Below, piece by piece: positions 8,539-17,381 of a DNA stretch of 64,000 nt (within the stretch, counting starts at the first letter, position 1; each line of letters starts with the position of its first letter). Source of the DNA: Croceibacterium salegens (GTDB lineage Bacteria; Pseudomonadota; Alphaproteobacteria; Sphingomonadales; Sphingomonadaceae); contig NZ_WTYM01000035.1 in assembly GCF_009827435.1 (NCBI RefSeq), forward strand, positions 1-64,000, written 5' to 3'. The position numbers and the translations under genes were made by a program. The notes under the pieces were generated by a model. The model had not been told where the DNA came from. It worked only from the letters and a program-made list of their open reading frames with translations, and made no database searches.

Positions 8539-9795
8539 ATGATTCGTCGTAAATATTTCGTCGTTTCGATTGCCGTTCTCACTTTCGCCGCCGGAGGTGC
8601 CGCTCTGTCGCAGCAGGCCAGCCCGCCGATCGCGCGCTACACCATCGATGCCGGGACCACCTCGGGCATGGCAGCGATGAGCCAGGGCGGCAGCGCCAAT
8701 GTCCTCGCCATGATGCGCGGTGGCGGCGGCGGCCAGGCCGCGCACGAGCTTCACTTGCACCTCGGATCGAGCCGCGACCCCAGTGGAGCGGCTGAGGGCG
8801 ATCACTTCATGCCGACCGGAGCGGGACTTGGCACCTCGGTACCGCTGACCACCCCGGTCACCGTGTCCTCCCCGAAGCAAGCTCCCGGCGAAATGCCGCA
8901 GGGGCAGATGCCGAAGGGCCGCCTGCTGCTCTACTGGGGCTGCGGCGAACATGCCGGTCCCGGCCAGCCGGTGGTCATAGATTTCTCGAAGCTGGCGCAG
9001 GGGCAAATACCGCCCGGCCTCTATATGCAAGGGACCGACCTGCCGGAAGCCTGGAGCGTCACACGGCAGAACAGCAAGACCTTTGGCGAATGGCCCAACA
9101 CTAAGGACAGCCGGGCGATCCCGGCCAATTCCTCGCTGCTCGGCCCGCACACGATCAAGAGCAGCTACGCGCCCGACATCAACTTCACGCTGGCCGACGA
9201 CTTCATGCCGCCGCTCAACGCCCGTTCAAGCGACATGGCGAGCGGGGCGATCAACCTGGCATGGGACGCGCTGCCCAAGGCCACCGGCTATTATGCCTGG
9301 GCGATCGGCGCGAACATGGATTCGAGCGGGCAGTCCCGCGACATGGTCTGGTGGACCTCCGCCACGAAACAGCAGTTCGGCGGCTCGCTGGCCGATTGGC
9401 TTTCGCCCGCCGCGGTCAGCCGCCTGATCGCCGCCGGCACTGTGCTCGACCCGAGCCGCACGAGTTGCGCGATTCCGGCCGAGGTCCGGCAGGCAGCGCA
9501 GATGCCGATGATCCAGCTCTATGCCTATGGTCCGCAGGCGGACTTCGCCTACCCGCCGCGCCCGACCGATTCGAAGTTAGCGTGGAAGCCCGACTGGATC
9601 GCCCGCGTGCGCTTCCGCGCCAGCACCACGGTGATGCACGGCATGCCGGCGATGGGTGGCTTCTCGGCGCAGGAGGACGGCAGCGGCACGGACGGCGAAG
9701 GCAGCTCCAGCCAGGCGCCGTCCACTCCCGTCCTGCCGCCCTGCCCCAAGGGCCTGAAAGGCATGGCGATGCGCGCCGCAAAGTTGTGTTACTGA
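8539..9795 (+). CDS. secreted protein of unknown function
   Basis: A 418-residue protein with an N-terminal signal sequence (MIRRKYFVVSIAVLTFAAGG). The start at 8539 follows GGGAG with an 8-base spacer. The mature part contains a Gly-rich stretch near residue 62, the phrase LLLYWGCGEH, and a central domain with ATGYYAWAIGANMD that looks like a beta-sandwich or fibronectin-like fold. The C-terminal ~50 residues are Ser/Gly/Pro-rich and end in LCY. I do not recognise a characterised family. It stands alone between the hairpin and the PilZ gene. Confidence 0.55.
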   Translation: MIRRKYFVVSIAVLTFAAGGAALSQQASPPIARYTIDAGTTSGMAAMSQGGSANVLAMMRGGGGGQAAHELHLHLGSSRDPSGAAEGDHFMPTGAGLGTSVPLTTPVTVSSPKQAPGEMPQGQMPKGRLLLYWGCGEHAGPGQPVVIDFSKLAQGQIPPGLYMQGTDLPEAWSVTRQNSKTFGEWPNTKDSRAIPANSSLLGPHTIKSSYAPDINFTLADDFMPPLNARSSDMASGAINLAWDALPKATGYYAWAIGANMDSSGQSRDMVWWTSATKQQFGGSLADWLSPAAVSRLIAAGTVLDPSRTSCAIPAEVRQAAQMPMIQLYAYGPQADFAYPPRPTDSKLAWKPDWIARVRFRASTTVMHGMPAMGGFSAQEDGSGTDGEGSSSQAPSTPVLPPCPKGLKGMAMRAAKLCY

Positions 9796-9864
9796 AGCAC
9801 AGTTAGCCGCCGGGTAACCACGGCCCTATCGCCGGAGTTAACTGGACCCTGTCAGTTTCGCGCC

Positions 9865-10218
9865 ATGACAAAGGGGAAGCGCGCAAAACTGGTCCAGTCC
9901 GGACCGCGGGATCGTACGGCCAAGCGGGGGCTTGTGGCGATACCCGCACGCTGCACGATCGGCGAGCGCGCGGAGGAGGAGGTGCTGGTCACCGACCTCG
10001 GCCAGTTTGGCTGCCGCATGCACACCGGCGCGGTCGGGGTAACAAAGACCGAGACGCTGATCCTGAACCTCGCTGGCTGCGCGCCGATCCAGGGCTCGCT
10101 CAAGTGGGCCAAGGGCGGCGCCCTCGGCGTCCGCTTCGCCTCGCCCATCGCCGAGGACCTTCTCGAAACGCTGTGCTCCAAACAATCGGCGCGCAACGTC
10201 GTGCCGATCCGCGGTTAG
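9865..10218 (+). CDS. PilZ-domain protein
   Basis: A 117-residue single-domain protein. The pattern RDRTAKRGLVAIPARC, then VTDLGQFGCRM and SLKWAKGGALGVRFASPI fits PilZ, with its D-[SL]-x-x-G-[CG] turn and the W...GVRF strand. Classical PilZ binds cyclic di-GMP through an RxxxR plus D/NxSxxG signature. Here RDRTAKR is present and the second motif is DLGQFGC, with Ser replaced by Gly, so binding may be weak or lost. Its stop overlaps the stop of the convergent OsmC gene by 3 bases. Confidence 0.75.
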   Translation: MTKGKRAKLVQSGPRDRTAKRGLVAIPARCTIGERAEEEVLVTDLGQFGCRMHTGAVGVTKTETLILNLAGCAPIQGSLKWAKGGALGVRFASPIAEDLLETLCSKQSARNVVPIRG

Positions 10219-11372
10219 GCCAACCGCACGCTTACCCGCACATCCGTCCGGCACAGGGCGTGGAGGAAACAGGTCTGCTCGCCCACGTCGAGCGCGGCGC
10301 GGGCGAAGGTGTCGTCGTCACTGCTTTCGAGGAACACGTGGGTTTCGACCGGGTCGGCCCTGCCCGCCTGCCCGGTGCCGCCGGTCGCGCCGCCGGGTGA
10401 CATGTGGAGGTCCTGCACGATCCGGTAGGCGGCGAGGTCCTTGCAGGCGATCTTCGCGTAACGGCCTAGCTGGGTCATGAAGCAGAAGCCGATCCCAGCG
10501 GCGACATAGCATGCAGCGTCGGGCGCACGGCCCTGCTCGTCGCAGAGGTAGGTGAAGATCGAGCCGTGCGGATTGAACAGGCGCTGTTCGACCTGCTTCA
10601 CTCCGTCCTCGCGCAAGGTGCAGGCGACCTGGACGTGCAGGGTGCGGTCCTGCTCTTCGGCGAGGCTAGAACCTTGCGAGGAAGTCGCCTCCTCGGTCTT
10701 GGGGCTCATCCCGCCGCGCACGATCAGGTCCGACCAGTCGCCCGGGGCGGGCGCGAGGCCATCGAGGTCGGCGGCAAGATCGGGCGGGGCATCGCCCGGC
10801 ACCGGCTTTGCCTTTTCCGGGGCCGCCGCTTCGCCGTTGTGGGTCAGCGTGAACAGGCTCTCCATCGCCCCCCGCAACAAGCCGTGCACCGGCGCGGCGG
10901 CGACAGCATCGCATACCAAGGCATTGAGGGTGTCGCGGTCGGCAGAGGAGACGATCCGCGCCTCCAGCTTCACGTCCTTGGCCCCGCCGGTCATCGTCCC
11001 GCGCAGCGCCGAGCCCTTCATCGTGTAGTAGTTGTCCTGCACCAGCTCGAGCCGGTCGATCGCGATGCCGCGCTGTTCGGCGAGCGCCACGATCTCGTCA
11101 AAGAACATGGCCACCATGCCGGTCGAGAGGAACGACAGCGGACACGGCGCCTCATCCGCACCGTCGAGGTAGGCACCCTCGTCCGACACCAGCCGCCACG
11201 CCTTGCTGCCGGTGCTGGAAATAACCAGCGCCTCCTTTTGCATCGCCGACAGCGAGCGCCCGGCGAAGCGCACCGAGATGCCGAGACGGGGTCGCGGCGC
11301 TTCGAACCGAGGGGTCTCGACCGGAAAGAAGCGCGGGCGCGCATCGGCGCCGAGGATGTTGTCCCCTGCCAT
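10215..11372 (-). CDS. tandem OsmC-like protein
   Basis: A 385-residue protein whose two halves both look OsmC-like. The N-terminal half has GISVRFAGRSLSAM and a CPLSFLSTGMVAMFFDEI helix. The C-terminal half has the fuller OsmC pattern, with Cys in AACYVAAGIGFCFM and Cys in EQTCFLHALCRT. OsmC/Ohr proteins reduce organic hydroperoxides with a Cys pair; duplicated versions are uncommon. The start ATG overlaps the amidohydrolase stop in TGATG, so translation is coupled and this is the last gene of the minus-strand operon. The activity is inferred only from fold; it could protect against oxidative by-products of the pathway. Confidence 0.7.
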   Translation of the reverse strand: MAGDNILGADARPRFFPVETPRFEAPRPRLGISVRFAGRSLSAMQKEALVISSTGSKAWRLVSDEGAYLDGADEAPCPLSFLSTGMVAMFFDEIVALAEQRGIAIDRLELVQDNYYTMKGSALRGTMTGGAKDVKLEARIVSSADRDTLNALVCDAVAAAPVHGLLRGAMESLFTLTHNGEAAAPEKAKPVPGDAPPDLAADLDGLAPAPGDWSDLIVRGGMSPKTEEATSSQGSSLAEEQDRTLHVQVACTLREDGVKQVEQRLFNPHGSIFTYLCDEQGRAPDAACYVAAGIGFCFMTQLGRYAKIACKDLAAYRIVQDLHMSPGGATGGTGQAGRADPVETHVFLESSDDDTFARAALDVGEQTCFLHALCRTDVRVSVRLA

Positions 11373-12409
11373 CACGCTGCCGAGATGTGGAACACGCGCT
11401 CCGCGTTGCCGTGGCACAGCGCGTGGCGTTCGGCGTCGGTGCAGGCGAAATCCTCTATGAATTTCACCGCCGGTTCCATCGGCTGGTAGGGGTAGTCGAT
11501 CGCCCACAGCACGTTCTCGACCCCAAGCTTGTCGATCGAATAGCGCAGCGCCAGCGGGTCCTCGACGCCGCTAGTGGTGATGACGAAGTTGTCGTGGAAG
11601 TACTCCGCCATGGAGCGCTTGGTCTTCTTCGAGCGACCGGCGAGCTGCGCGCGGCTGTTCATGAAGTTGAGCCGCCAGAGCCAGAACGGCACCGCCTCGC
11701 CCATGTGGCCGATGCATATCTTGAGGTTGGGGAATTCGTCGAACACCCCGCCGGCCATCATCCGCACCGCATGGGTGCCGACTTCCATGCCGTAACCCCA
11801 CATCGCGCTGTCCATGCCGTAGTCCTGCAGCGGCCCCTTGAAGCCGTAGGATGCGGCGCGCGGGTGGATGTAGATGCACCGGCCCATCGCCTCGGCGGCT
11901 TCGAGGATCGGCCAGAACTTGGGATCGTCGAGATACTCGTCGTAGGTGTGGCTGTTGATCATGAAGCCATTGAGGCCGAGCTCGTTGATTGCCCGCTCCA
12001 TCTCCTTCGCCGCGCGCTTGGGGCTGTGCGGAGCGAAGCTGGCGAGTCCGGCGAAGCGGGTCGGGTACTTGCGGCACAGCGCGGCAAGCCGGTCATTGGC
12101 GACGATTGCCAGCTCCATCGCAGTATCGGCGTCGAACATCTGCACGCCCGGCGCGGTCAGCGCCATCAGGTGCATGTCGATGCCGAGTTCATCCATCTGG
12201 CGCAGGCGTGCCTGCTCGGCGTCGAGTAGTCCGTCGAGGAAATTGACCCCGGCATATTGCGCACCGCCTCCTTCCTGGTCGTAGATGCCCTTGACCAGCA
12301 GCTTGTCGAGGCTTTGCGAAGGACCATTGGAGACCTTCTTCAGCTCGGCGGCGACCTCGGGAATGCTCCACGCTTCCTCGGTGGCAATCAGGCGGACCTT
12401 ACCGGACAT
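11372..12409 (-). CDS. amidohydrolase-2 family (ACMSD/LigW-like)
   Basis: A 345-residue TIM-barrel metal enzyme. The N-terminal IATEEAWSIPE replaces the usual HxH by the Glu-bearing motif seen in 5-carboxyvanillate and gamma-resorcylate decarboxylases. Other family marks are IHPRA (metal His), a His in ICIGHMGEAVPFW and the Asp in LWAIDYPYQ. The relatives catalyse non-oxidative, metal-dependent decarboxylation of hydroxybenzoates, or hydrolysis. It lies between the small membrane protein (75-base gap) and the OsmC gene (TGATG overlap). Decarboxylase is the favoured role, hydrolase or lactonase the alternative. Confidence 0.8.
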   Translation of the reverse strand: MSGKVRLIATEEAWSIPEVAAELKKVSNGPSQSLDKLLVKGIYDQEGGGAQYAGVNFLDGLLDAEQARLRQMDELGIDMHLMALTAPGVQMFDADTAMELAIVANDRLAALCRKYPTRFAGLASFAPHSPKRAAKEMERAINELGLNGFMINSHTYDEYLDDPKFWPILEAAEAMGRCIYIHPRAASYGFKGPLQDYGMDSAMWGYGMEVGTHAVRMMAGGVFDEFPNLKICIGHMGEAVPFWLWRLNFMNSRAQLAGRSKKTKRSMAEYFHDNFVITTSGVEDPLALRYSIDKLGVENVLWAIDYPYQPMEPAVKFIEDFACTDAERHALCHGNAERVFHISAA

Positions 12410-12484
12410 GAACTCTCTCCGAATCTTTTTGACTTTGTCCCGAAGGTAGCCAGCGGGACGACCCTAGGCCAGCGCCGATTCCGC

Positions 12485-13222
12485 CTATTCGTAGTGCACA
12501 AACGAGCCGAGCCAGAACACGAAGTCGCTCCACCACGCGGTGGTCGAGATCGGGAAATTAAGCAGTTCGAGCCCGACGATGATCCCCGCCCCGGTCCAGG
12601 TCGCACGGCTGATGCGACCGAGCGTGCGCCGCTCGTGCCAGAGGCACGCGGCGATGAAGGCGTCCATCGTCAGGTAAGTCTCGATGAAGGTGAAGTGCTG
12701 GATGCCGAGCCCCTGCATGTAGACCCGGTTGATCCCGGGCATGAGAATGCCGGTGGTGGCGATGACCATCAGGTTGCGGTGCATTTCGGGCCGCTTTACG
12801 GCGCGGATCGCCATGGCAAAGACGATCCCGAAGCTCGGCGGCGCGGTCACGTTGAGCCAGAACACAGAGGGCCCGACGCCCTGAAGCTTCGTGATGGAAG
12901 CGGCGGCGAGCATGATGAACACGCCCATCGTTACCGCGAAAGTCGCCACGGCAACGCCGAGCATGCCGAGCGAGCGGTGCAGCTTCACGTTCTTCGCGTT
13001 GATGAGCGAAGCCTGCGTCACCAGCAGCAGGATCCAGCTGAAAAAGGCCGCTCCGTGGAGATGGACGATCGGCGAATCCGGCGGCCGGGTCCCGACGATT
13101 TCGGGGACGATGTAGGTGATACCGAAGCCGATGAAGACGTAGGCTGCCATGGCCAACACCAGCACGAGGTGGAAGCTCGGCCGCCAGCCGGCTTTCGCAC
13201 CTGCCCCAGTCACGCTCGCCAT
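12485..13222 (-). CDS. multi-pass membrane protein (DUF2306-like)
   Basis: A 245-residue integral membrane protein with about seven hydrophobic segments. His residues sit at segment edges (HLHGAAFFSWILLLV, KLHRSLGMLG and PEMHRN), a spacing that resembles DUF2306-type proteins and suggests possible haem or metal binding. Its ATG overlaps the upstream stop in TAATG. The co-transcribed partners are a secreted SnoaL-type protein and a decarboxylase-like enzyme. Function unknown; family assignment tentative. Confidence 0.6.
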   Translation of the reverse strand: MASVTGAGAKAGWRPSFHLVLVLAMAAYVFIGFGITYIVPEIVGTRPPDSPIVHLHGAAFFSWILLLVTQASLINAKNVKLHRSLGMLGVAVATFAVTMGVFIMLAAASITKLQGVGPSVFWLNVTAPPSFGIVFAMAIRAVKRPEMHRNLMVIATTGILMPGINRVYMQGLGIQHFTFIETYLTMDAFIAACLWHERRTLGRISRATWTGAGIIVGLELLNFPISTTAWWSDFVFWLGSFVHYE

Positions 13223-15108
13223 TAGTGTTGCTCCTCGCGGTGTTCGTCCGACCAGCGCAACCGCAGCGGCGGCTCGCGTCCGCTGACTGGATTGGCATAA
13301 TCGAAGCCAAGTGTTTCGGATTCGGGATAGGGCGCGAAGGCCGGACCGCGCAGAGGGGCGTCGGGATGGAATGAGGCGATGACCTCGGCGCTCGGACCGA
13401 AGCGGCTGCTGGCGCCGGGGACAATGCCTGTCCAGCCGGTCTTGTAATCGGCCAGCCAGGTGTAATCGAGGTCCATCCCGGCGATCTTCCAGACGCCGTC
13501 CTCCTTGATCACCTGGTTTTCGTAGATCCCGCCGATCCAGCTCCCCGGTCCGCTCGCCGAGCTGTTGAATTGCATGAGCCGCTCGCGGATGAAGGCGCGG
13601 CTGCCGTCGCCCTCAACGGTTACAACTGGTTGGGTCTTCATGTGGATCGCCTGGAAGGCGTCGTTCGGTCCGCCCTCGCCGTAGCGCTGGACCATGCTGG
13701 CGCGGACATGATCGCGGCCGATGAAGGTGCCGATATACGACAGCTCCTTCCAGCCGTCGCGGGCGAACAGGTCGGAGGTGTGGTCCCATGCGAACTGGTC
13801 GATGTAGTAGCCGTAGGCGTTCGAGACGTTTTCCGCTCCGTCCCATGACTCGGCCATCGCCAGCGCGTTGGCGGTAACCTCCAGCGGTTTGCGTTCCCCG
13901 CGTGCGGGGTAGACTACGCCGCTGCCGAGCATCTGCATGTGAAACGCATGTTCGGGGTAAGCAGTGTCGACCGGCTGCGGCTCGCCGTCGAAGGTCACGC
14001 CCTCGCCCGGCGGCAGAGCTGCGGGCAGCGGTTGCGCCCAGCCGTGCTTGTAGGTCGAGCGCATGACCGGGCGGCGATGGAGCATGGCGATGCGCCACTT
14101 GCCGTCGTCACCGCGGGTCAGGAGGAAGGTGTTGACCGCCACCGACCAATACCCTTCGCCGCCATGCTGGCCGGTCATGCCGAGCTCAGTCGTACGGACC
14201 AGCGCGGTAGCGCCGTCATCGGAAATGCTCACCTCCGGCATCAGCTGCGGGCGGTCGTTGAGCTCACCCGGATCGAGTCCCGGCGCTCCGAAACGGGCGA
14301 GGAACTTGCGCACCCCGGCATGGCCGCTGAAAGTCCCCTGTCCGGCCACATCGATCGTCGCGTCGGGCGCGAACAGGTCGACAATGTCGTCGTACATGCC
14401 TCGGTCGAGGTAGAATCCGAACTGGTCGGCGCGGTTCTGCGCCATGCCAAGACGCAGCAGCAGTGTCGCCTCGCTGGCCAGGTCCTCGCCAAGGCGCGGT
14501 TCGGCGGCCCGGCGCTCGGGCAGGATTACCCCGGCCTCGTCGGGTGAGTAGTGGTAGGGCGCGCGTTCGAGCGTCGTCGCGTCGTGCCCGAAGCCGGGGT
14601 CGTAGGGACCGGAAAGCTGCAGGTACGGGCGGATGTGGGCGATGCGCCAGCCCTCGCCGGTCTTGCGGTATTCGATCACGTCGGTGGTGCCGATCCAGTC
14701 GGCCGACTTGCCCGCCTCGGCGAGCAGCGCGATGTGGTGCCAGCGACCGGTCGCACGCTGACCGTCGGGCGAAAGCGTAATCACCGGGCTGACGTAGAGC
14801 CAGACATTCAGCCGGCCGGCTGCCACTCCGTCGGCCCCTTGCCCCATCCGTTCGCGCAGCCAGTCGTCGAGCGCGTCGCGGCCGACCGCATTGCCGCCCG
14901 GCAGGACCATCTCGACATCGTCCGTGCCGAGCGCGGCCATCGCCTTCCAGTCGCCGGCCATGGCGTAATAGCCCCACTCGGCTTGCAGCCGTTTGATCTC
15001 GCGGATCGAGCGCAGGTCTTCTACCTGCGCCGTCTCGCGCGCGGTGTCCTGCGCCGCGGCAGGCGTGGCGGCGAGCAGCGCGAGGGGCAGGATGAACCGG
15101 CGGATCAT
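13222..15108 (-). CDS. secreted protein with three SnoaL/NTF2-like domains
   Basis: A 628-residue protein with a signal peptide (ends ATPAAAQ, about residue 20). Three SnoaL-like segments are visible: residues ~30-165 (IREIKRLQAEWGYYAMAGDW), ~215-345 (FGFYLDRGMYDDIVDLFAPD) and ~425-560 (YGYYIDQFAWDHTSDLFARD). Single SnoaL-like proteins are about 130 residues, so this is a triple fusion. SnoaL-like domains can act as dehydratases, isomerases or hydrolases. The start overlaps the SBP stop in ATGA and the stop overlaps the membrane-protein start in TAATG, so it is embedded in the operon. It acts in the periplasm; chemistry unknown. Confidence 0.75.
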   Translation of the reverse strand: MIRRFILPLALLAATPAAAQDTARETAQVEDLRSIREIKRLQAEWGYYAMAGDWKAMAALGTDDVEMVLPGGNAVGRDALDDWLRERMGQGADGVAAGRLNVWLYVSPVITLSPDGQRATGRWHHIALLAEAGKSADWIGTTDVIEYRKTGEGWRIAHIRPYLQLSGPYDPGFGHDATTLERAPYHYSPDEAGVILPERRAAEPRLGEDLASEATLLLRLGMAQNRADQFGFYLDRGMYDDIVDLFAPDATIDVAGQGTFSGHAGVRKFLARFGAPGLDPGELNDRPQLMPEVSISDDGATALVRTTELGMTGQHGGEGYWSVAVNTFLLTRGDDGKWRIAMLHRRPVMRSTYKHGWAQPLPAALPPGEGVTFDGEPQPVDTAYPEHAFHMQMLGSGVVYPARGERKPLEVTANALAMAESWDGAENVSNAYGYYIDQFAWDHTSDLFARDGWKELSYIGTFIGRDHVRASMVQRYGEGGPNDAFQAIHMKTQPVVTVEGDGSRAFIRERLMQFNSSASGPGSWIGGIYENQVIKEDGVWKIAGMDLDYTWLADYKTGWTGIVPGASSRFGPSAEVIASFHPDAPLRGPAFAPYPESETLGFDYANPVSGREPPLRLRWSDEHREEQH

Positions 15109-16079
15109 TCGACGATCTCCAAGGCAAGCGCCTCTTCATAGACGCTCGTATCGATCAGCCTGGCAAGGTCTACCCGGCTCCGCGCGGGGCGCTCCGCCTG
15201 CGCGGCGAGCCATTTCTCTTCGGCTTCGAGCACGTCGAGCAGGTCCGGGGGGAAGCCCGGCGCGAAGCGGTGGTGTTTCCACGAATCATCGACGTCCTGC
15301 GGGTCGAACCCGCCGGCCTCAGTTACGAGCGCCTTGGCCCGCGCGGGATCGGAGTTGAGGGCCGCGCTGGCGTCGATGATTGCGCGAATGAAGCGTATGA
15401 TACGTCGCCGAACAGACGGTTCGGCGAGCTTTTCGGCCGTCGTGTTCAGGTTGAACAGCTCGCGATAGACCCCCTCGCCGCCAAACTTGACGAGGTCATC
15501 GCCCAAAATTTGCGCTGCGTTCTCGCTTTCCGGCTCCCAGATCACCACCGCGTCGACTTCGCCTTTCGCCAGCGCCTCGGTCATTCCGGAGAGCGGGACG
15601 ATCGGCTTCGCCTCGATATCGGCCATAGAAAGCCCTTCGCGTCCGAGCATCAGCTGGAGGAAATAGCCCGAACTGGTCTGCGGGATCACCGCTACCGCCT
15701 TGCCCTTGAGGTCGGCGACGCGCGTAATGCTGGCGGAGCGCCGCGCCACGACGCGATAGAGCCCTTCGCTCACGCCGAGCACGATGCGCAGGTTGGGATG
15801 GCGAACCGAATAGCGCAGGAGTTGGGTTTCTGCGTTGGTCGCAAGGTCCGCCTCGCCCTCCTCGCCAAAGCCCGGCACCGGCGGCTCACCGACCAGGTTG
15901 GCGAGGCTGCCCATCCGTACCGCGGCTTCGCCATCGAAATAGGCATCCGCGGCGAGGAGCACCGGAGCGATCTCGAAGGTCTGCTTGTTGCCGTAGACAG
16001 CCAGCGGCTCCTCCGCGCGCGAGGCACAGGTCCAGCCCGCAAGCAGCCCGGCAGCACCGATGACCAGGAGGCTCCGCAC
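15105..16079 (-). CDS. NitT/TauT-type substrate-binding protein
   Basis: A 324-residue periplasmic binding protein (SsuA/ThiY/NMT1-like fold). It begins with a GTG preceded by GGGGAGAGGGAATC. The signal sequence VRSLLVIGAAGLLAGWTCASRAEE is followed by a type-II fold with ADLKGKAVAVIPQTSSGYFL and GEVDAVVIWEPE, both typical of the family. These proteins deliver nitrate, sulfonates, thiamine precursors or aromatic acids to ABC permeases. No permease or ATPase gene is adjacent, so it is an orphan here. Its stop overlaps the next start (ATGA). Confidence 0.8.
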   Translation of the reverse strand: MRSLLVIGAAGLLAGWTCASRAEEPLAVYGNKQTFEIAPVLLAADAYFDGEAAVRMGSLANLVGEPPVPGFGEEGEADLATNAETQLLRYSVRHPNLRIVLGVSEGLYRVVARRSASITRVADLKGKAVAVIPQTSSGYFLQLMLGREGLSMADIEAKPIVPLSGMTEALAKGEVDAVVIWEPESENAAQILGDDLVKFGGEGVYRELFNLNTTAEKLAEPSVRRRIIRFIRAIIDASAALNSDPARAKALVTEAGGFDPQDVDDSWKHHRFAPGFPPDLLDVLEAEEKWLAAQAERPARSRVDLARLIDTSVYEEALALEIVE

Positions 16080-16144
16080 CGATTCCCTCTCCCCTCGCCA
16101 GCAGCGTAGCGGCTGGCGACGATGCGGCAACAGGGTTCGTGGCC

Positions 16145-16873
16145 CTACCCCAATTGCGAGGGGGTGAAGCCGAAATGCTTGCGGAAGGCGGCGATGAAGG
16201 CGCTGGTCCCGGCGTAGCCTGCCGCCAACCCCGCCTCGGTGACCGAGCGGCCTGCCCCAAGCTCGGTCGCGCCATGCAGCAGGCGCAGGCGCTGGCGCCA
16301 CTGCGCGAAGGGCATTCCCGTCTCGGAAAGGAACAGCCGCTGGATGGTGCGCGCGCTGGCCCCTGCGGCGCGGGCGAGTTCAGAGAGTGAGGCCGGAGAG
16401 GCAGGATCGTCGCGCAGGATCGTCGCGAGCCGCACGGCGCGCGGGTCGCTGGGCATCGGCAATTGCAGCGGCAGCGTGCGTGCTTCGGCGATCCGGTCGA
16501 TCGCCACCTGCGCGAGACGCATGCCCGCCTTGTCCTCCCATGCGACCGGGGCACGCTCAACCAGATCGAGCACCAGCTCGCGCAGCAGCGGGGTGACGTC
16601 GAGCGCGCAGCATTCGCCGGGAAGGTCGCTCACCATTTCCTGCGGGAAGTAGAGCGTGCGCATTGCAAAGTCGCCGAGTCCATGAATCTCGTGCTCCGCA
16701 CCGACCGGCACCCAAACGGCGCGCGCCGGAGGAACGATCCAGAACATGCCCCCGGCACGCACCCGCATCACGCCCGAACCCGCATAGATCAGCTGGCCCC
16801 AGTGATGGCGGTGGGGAGCGATGTGGAAGCCGCCGTAATAGGTCGCGGCGAGGCAGCGGATGGCGATGTCCAT
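16145..16873 (-). CDS. AraC-family regulator with cupin sensor domain
   Basis: A 242-residue protein. The N-terminal ~95 residues form a cupin-type sensor (HIAPHRHHWGQLIYAGSGVM) and the C-terminal ~100 residues an AraC helix-turn-helix domain (SLSELARAAGASARTIQRLF and AGYAGTSAFIAAFRKHFG). It is 12 bases after the VOC gene and 65 bases before the GTG of the binding protein, so it is probably in the same transcript and regulates the operon. The inducer may bind the His-rich cupin pocket. Confidence 0.85.
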   Translation of the reverse strand: MDIAIRCLAATYYGGFHIAPHRHHWGQLIYAGSGVMRVRAGGMFWIVPPARAVWVPVGAEHEIHGLGDFAMRTLYFPQEMVSDLPGECCALDVTPLLRELVLDLVERAPVAWEDKAGMRLAQVAIDRIAEARTLPLQLPMPSDPRAVRLATILRDDPASPASLSELARAAGASARTIQRLFLSETGMPFAQWRQRLRLLHGATELGAGRSVTEAGLAAGYAGTSAFIAAFRKHFGFTPSQLG

Positions 16874-16885
16874 GACTGGCCGCGT

Positions 16886-17245
16886 CTAGCGCGCCTGGTC
16901 GAGGTAGAACTCGTTGCTGTCGGGATCCACGAACATCGCCATGTAGCCGCCCCACGGCATCTTGCCCGGCCCCATTGTGAACCGGACCCCCTTGGCGGCG
17001 AGCTCGGCGTGAGCGGCATCGAGGTCGGGGACCATGAAGCCGATGCCGGTATTCCGGTCGCCTGTGCCGTGAACTTCCTCTGCGCCCTCGGCGAGCGAGA
17101 ACAGCATGTCGCCGACCTGAAACTGGGCGAAATGCATCTCAGGCTCGCTGAACAGGAATTGGAAGCCCATCGTGTCGCGATAGAACGCGACCGCGGCTTC
17201 GAGCGACTTCACACCGACAATGACGTAACCGATCCGGCATTCCAT
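16886..17245 (-). CDS. VOC-superfamily (glyoxalase/dioxygenase-like) protein
   Basis: A 119-residue single-module VOC protein: VIVGVKSLEAAVAFYRDTMGF, PDLDAAHAELAAKGV and FVDPDSNEFYLDQ. The conserved C-terminal Glu metal ligand (NEFYL) is present, while the N-terminal metal His is absent (Gly-Tyr-Val-Ile), so metal catalysis is uncertain. It is the first gene of the minus-strand operon. Its start is 137 bases from the start of a divergently transcribed AraC regulator. Confidence 0.8.
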   Translation of the reverse strand: MECRIGYVIVGVKSLEAAVAFYRDTMGFQFLFSEPEMHFAQFQVGDMLFSLAEGAEEVHGTGDRNTGIGFMVPDLDAAHAELAAKGVRFTMGPGKMPWGGYMAMFVDPDSNEFYLDQAR

Positions 17246-17381
17246 GGCGGGTCTCCCACAAAGACGCGCGAGGATATATCGGCGGCACGAGGCGCGCTAT
17301 CGCAAGAATGGCAATTTGTGTCGCGAACGCGCCAAATGCTGCATGCTTGTCGCCGTGCCATGTGAAGCATACCCTCGCGCG

